From Colias croceus (taxonomy: Eukaryota > Arthropoda > Insecta > Lepidoptera > Pieridae), in assembly GCF_905220415.1 (NCBI RefSeq), contig NC_059568.1:9424001-9488000 (forward strand): 64,000 nt of DNA, written 5' to 3'. The letters are not shown here. More notes on this DNA, generated by a model that did no database searches, had not been told where the DNA came from, and saw only the letters and a program-made list of their open reading frames with translations. The first letter of the stretch is position 1.

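Overview
The window is eukaryotic, AT-rich, intron-rich DNA, almost certainly from a moth or butterfly. It carries several copies of a Helitron-like repeat common in Lepidoptera (5' TC, 3' CTAG, inserted between A and T), the lepidopteran repeat bounded by AACCGACTTCAAA / TTTGAAGTCGGTT, two small MITEs, a tRNA-derived SINE and a non-autonomous hAT element. The species cannot be named from the sequence.

One gene fills the window: the insect perlecan gene, terribly reduced optic lobes (trol), encoding the basement-membrane heparan sulfate proteoglycan core protein. It lies on the + strand and is cut at both ends. I traced 62 probable exons by hand from splice sites and reading phase (about 10.3 kb of coding sequence, about 3,436 codons), with no stop and no phase conflict across any junction. 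Domain order is: SEA-like segment; LDLa repeats 1-3 with acidic and PQ-rich linkers (1.1-3.4 kb); a 36-kb intron; LDLa 4-18 (39.6-46.2 kb); Ig 1; LDLa 19-21; Ig 2; three laminin IV (LamB) domains alternating with laminin-EGF repeats (50.6-55.9 kb); then an Ig array (Ig 3-14) interrupted by one further LDLa (56.2-64.0 kb, continuing beyond the window). There are 22 LDLa repeats in the window.

The 36-kb intron (3,379-39,623) looks like a regulatory and alternative-promoter region. At 32,822 it holds an ATG with a good translation context, an in-frame upstream stop, a signal peptide and a phase-1 donor. This exon joins perfectly to the LDLa array and would skip the SEA-like and first LDLa exons. 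A CpG-rich block at 16.83-16.99 kb ending in a consensus donor is a candidate 5' leader exon. The rest of the intron is AT-rich sequence and repeats, including a 127-bp-arm inverted repeat and a perfect 38-bp-arm palindrome.

The LDLa-18 exon can read through its donor for 58 more codons to a stop followed by AATAAA signals. With the internal first exon this would give a secreted, LDLa-only protein of 712 residues without laminin or Ig domains. Other points of interest are two EGSGE glycosaminoglycan-attachment candidates, three RGD tripeptides, a furin-type REKR after the last LDLa, an LDLa that has lost both partners of one disulfide, a GC-AG intron and a 30-nt phase-neutral candidate cassette exon. 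No second protein-coding gene, rRNA, functional tRNA or CRISPR array was found.
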